Below, in pieces: positions 5,425-7,179 of a stretch of DNA of 7,179 nt; within the stretch, counting starts at the first letter, position 1; each line of letters opens with the position of its first letter. The position numbers and the translations under genes are program-made. Origin of the DNA: an uncultured beta proteobacterium (GTDB lineage Bacteria; Pseudomonadota; Gammaproteobacteria; Burkholderiales; Burkholderiaceae_C); contig CAIOLZ010000018.1 of NCBI GenBank assembly GCA_903859265.1, positions 1-7,179 of the forward strand. The letters are read 5' to 3'. The notes beneath the pieces were generated by a model. That model was given only the letters and a program-made list of their open reading frames with translations, did not search any database and had not been told where the DNA came from.

Positions 5425-6535
5425 AAGTTTTTGGCGTGTCCGGTGTCCCCGCTGAGGGGCCGGATGGACCGGTGCCATCTCCGGTAAAACGGGGGTCCAC
5501 TTCGACATGCGGCTGCTCGGCAAGCTGTTGTGCCTTGACGTGCTTGTAAATTTCCTTGATCAAGGGCTCGCAACCTTCCCGCGTCAAGGCAGAAATTTCA
5601 AACACCGGGCCTTTGAATTTGAAGCGTTTCACAAAGTCTTTGATCAGCGCCGGACGTTCGTCGCCGGGCACCATGTCCAGCTTGTTGAGCACCAGCCAGC
5701 GCGGTTTCTTGTACAGGTTTTCGTCGTATTTTTTGAGCTCGTTGACGATTGCCTTGGCCTGCGCCACGGTGTCAACGCCCTCGTCAAAGGGTGCGATATC
5801 CACAATATGCAATAGCAATCGGGTACGTTGCAGGTGTCGCAAAAACTGGTGTCCCAGACCGGCGCCTTCTGCCGCGCCTTCGATCAAACCGGGCAAATCA
5901 GCGACCACAAAACTTTGCTCAGGTCCGACGCGAACCACCCCCAAATTGGGATGCAAGGTGGTAAACGGATAGTCGGCAATGCGCGGGCGCGCGTTGGAAA
6001 CTGCGGTGATAAAAGTGGACTTGCCGGCGTTGGGCATGCCCAGCAGGCCGACGTCTGCGAGCACTTTGAGTTCGAGCTTCAGATTGCGCTTTTCACCGGG
6101 CCAGCCGGGTGTTTTCTGGCGCGGAGCCCGGTTAATCGCGCTCTTGAAGCGCAGGTTGCCAAAGCCGCCATCCCCGCCTTTTGCGATCGTGATGACTTCA
6201 CCCGGATTCAGTAACTCGAAGAGCACTTCGCCCGTCTCCGCATCCGAAATGATGGTGCCCACCGGCATTTTCAGCGTAATGTCATCGCCAGCGGCGCCAA
6301 ACATGTCCGAGCCCATGCCGTGCTCGCCCCGTTTGGCGTCGTAGCGCCGCGCAAAACGGTAATCCACCAAAGTGTTGAGGTTGACGTCGGCGACAGCGAA
6401 AACGTGCCCGCCGCGCCCTCCGTCGCCGCCATTGGGCCCGCCAAATTCCTTGTACTTTTCGTGACGGAACGACACACATCCCGCCCCGCCGTCTCCAGCA
6501 GAGATATCAATGTAGGCTTCGTCAACAAACTTCAT
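5420..6535 (-). CDS. obgE: Obg-family ribosome-associated GTPase
   Basis: Essential Obg/CgtA GTPase that binds the 50S subunit, takes part in its late assembly and links growth to nucleotide status; cytoplasmic and ribosome-associated. Length is 371 aa. Residues 1-158 are the glycine-rich Obg domain (for example GDGGAGC at 14-20 and GGPNGGDGGRGG at 32-43). The G domain has P-loop GMPNAGKST (166-174), switch I FTTLHPNLG (191-199), DLPG (213-216), NKLD (284-287) and SAL (315-317), all intact. The C-terminal tail from about 340 is Pro/Gly/Thr-rich and probably disordered. ATG 6535 gives the conserved MKFVDEA start; an in-frame TTG at 6577 would add 14 residues but falls inside the T-tract of the upstream terminator. 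No strong ribosome-binding site is visible. It lies downstream of rplU-rpmA and upstream of proB, a classic bacterial order. Confidence 0.97.
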   Translation of the reverse strand: MKFVDEAYIDISAGDGGAGCVSFRHEKYKEFGGPNGGDGGRGGHVFAVADVNLNTLVDYRFARRYDAKRGEHGMGSDMFGAAGDDITLKMPVGTIISDAETGEVLFELLNPGEVITIAKGGDGGFGNLRFKSAINRAPRQKTPGWPGEKRNLKLELKVLADVGLLGMPNAGKSTFITAVSNARPRIADYPFTTLHPNLGVVRVGPEQSFVVADLPGLIEGAAEGAGLGHQFLRHLQRTRLLLHIVDIAPFDEGVDTVAQAKAIVNELKKYDENLYKKPRWLVLNKLDMVPGDERPALIKDFVKRFKFKGPVFEISALTREGCEPLIKEIYKHVKAQQLAEQPHVEVDPRFTGDGTGPSGPSAGTPDTPKTS

Positions 6536-6571
6536 GGTAGTGGGCTCAATGCGTTGCGGAACTGGGTTTAT

Positions 6572-6604
6572 AAACAAAAAACCCCGCGCAATAGCGCAGG
6601 GTTT
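6572..6604 (-). terminator. Intrinsic terminator after rpmA
   Basis: On the minus strand, AAACCCTGCGC (6604-6594), loop TATT, then GCGCGGGGTTT (6589-6579) form an 11-bp stem with one U-G wobble, followed by a T-tract (TTTTTTGTTT, 6581-6572, partly within the stem). This is a textbook Rho-independent terminator, 21 bases after the rpmA stop and 36 bases before the obgE start. Confidence 0.9.
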
Positions 6605-6625
6605 CCTTGGTGAGCATGCTGCAGG

Positions 6626-6883
6626 TCAGGCCGCAGTAACGCTCACCGTGTGCTTGTTCAATGCGCCTTTGACAGCGAAAGAAACGTGACCATCGACCAG
6701 CGCAAACAAGGTGTGATCCTTGCCAATACCGACGTTGGTTCCGGGATGGAACTTGGTGCCGCGCTGACGCACGATGATGCTGCCGGCGTTGATCAATTCA
6801 CCGCCGAAAGATTTAACACCGAGCATTTTGGGCTTGGAATCGCGCCCGTTTCGCGTAGAGCCGCCGCCTTTTTTCTGTGCCAT
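6626..6883 (-). CDS. rpmA: 50S ribosomal protein L27
   Basis: Large-subunit ribosomal protein bL27, whose N-terminus reaches toward the peptidyl-transferase centre and contacts tRNA. It is 85 aa, the usual length, complete and colinear with the family: MAQKKGGGSTRNGRDS (1-16) then GVKSFGG (22-28), GSIIVRQRGTKFHPG (34-48) and GKDHTLFAL (54-62). There is no N-terminal pre-sequence of the kind processed in Firmicutes. ATG 6883 has AAGGA nine bases upstream (6897-6893). It lies 12 bases after rplU and is followed by an intrinsic terminator. Confidence 0.98.
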   Translation of the reverse strand: MAQKKGGGSTRNGRDSKPKMLGVKSFGGELINAGSIIVRQRGTKFHPGTNVGIGKDHTLFALVDGHVSFAVKGALNKHTVSVTAA

Positions 6884-6895
6884 GACCTGATGTCC

Positions 6896-7179
6896 TTAAG
6901 CAGCAATAGCGCCGATTTGCAGTTCGGTGAACTGCTGGCGGTGCCCTTGACGTTTCTGATAGTGCTTGCGACGACGCATTTTGAAAATGCGCACTTTGTC
7001 GTGCTTGCCGTGAGCAATTACTGTGACCGTAACGGTCGCGCCGGACACCAAGGGTGTTCCAACCTTTAATTCAGCGCCGTTACCGACCGCCAAAACTTGG
7101 TCAAACACAATCTCTTGGCCTACGTCCGCAGCAATCTGTTCTACTTTTATTTTTTCACCAGCAGCAACCCGATATTGCT
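6896..7179 (-). CDS. rplU: 50S ribosomal protein L21 (5' end outside window)
   Basis: Large-subunit ribosomal protein bL21, which binds 23S rRNA. The frame stays open to the right edge: read in full it begins Q-Y-R-V-A-A-G-E-K and contains FDQVLAVGNG, HGKHDKVRIFK, RRRKHYQKRQGHRQ and TELQIGAIAA to the stop. The 93 visible residues plus about ten missing ones give the family's ~103, so the start codon (the usual MYAV-type beginning) is just outside the window. A GTG at 7108 is an internal valine, not the start. It is first in the rplU-rpmA unit; the promoter is not visible. Confidence 0.97.
   Translation of the reverse strand, partial: QYRVAAGEKIKVEQIAADVGQEIVFDQVLAVGNGAELKVGTPLVSGATVTVTVIAHGKHDKVRIFKMRRRKHYQKRQGHRQQFTELQIGAIAA

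Noticed and set aside
6536..6577. obgE start at TTG 6577
   Set aside because: It lies in the terminator T-tract and adds residues not seen in the family; ATG 6535 gives the conserved start.

Overview
The window looks like a core-genome segment from a betaproteobacterium of the order Burkholderiales, most likely a Comamonadaceae member of the Rhodoferax/Polaromonas type. That placement rests on protein resemblance recalled from memory (L27, ObgE, ProS, RppH) and on the order rplU-rpmA-obgE-proB with rppH, proS and a small lytic transglycosylase alongside. The order is well supported; family and genus are inference. Coding sequence is moderately GC-rich, and only the leftmost ~166 bases are clearly AT-rich.

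Layout, left to right: an AT-rich intergenic stretch with several short inverted repeats (1-166); slyD-type FKBP peptidyl-prolyl isomerase on the minus strand (167-643); a 144-base divergent intergenic region with a dyad; grxD monothiol glutaredoxin on the plus strand (788-1114); a perfect 13-bp hairpin where grxD meets, tail to tail, a small exported lytic transglycosylase (minus, 1168-1821); proS prolyl-tRNA synthetase just upstream of that gene (minus, 1837-3579); a divergent promoter region; rppH RNA pyrophosphohydrolase (plus, 3682-4272); then, convergent with rppH, proB glutamate 5-kinase (minus, 4278-5405), obgE GTPase (minus, 5420-6535), a strong intrinsic terminator, rpmA (L27, minus, 6626-6883) and rplU (L21, minus, 6896-7179, missing about ten N-terminal residues at the window edge).

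Transcription units inferred from spacing: rplU-rpmA ending in the terminator; obgE-proB (14-base gap), needing readthrough or its own promoter; rppH alone; proS plus the lytic transglycosylase (15-base gap); grxD alone or starting a short unit; slyD alone. Functions are housekeeping: 50S subunit proteins and a ribosome-associated GTPase, proline biosynthesis and prolyl-tRNA charging, mRNA 5'-end processing, Fe-S cluster handling, protein folding and peptidoglycan turnover.

I found no mobile element, CRISPR array, tRNA/rRNA, toxin-antitoxin or defence module, and no convincing sign of a new biological system. The items worth a second look are small: the hairpin built around the transglycosylase stop codon, a Tat-like signal on that enzyme, a SlyD with substitutions in its FKBP core and a short His-only tail, dyads in the two leftmost intergenic regions, and the terminator placed directly before obgE.
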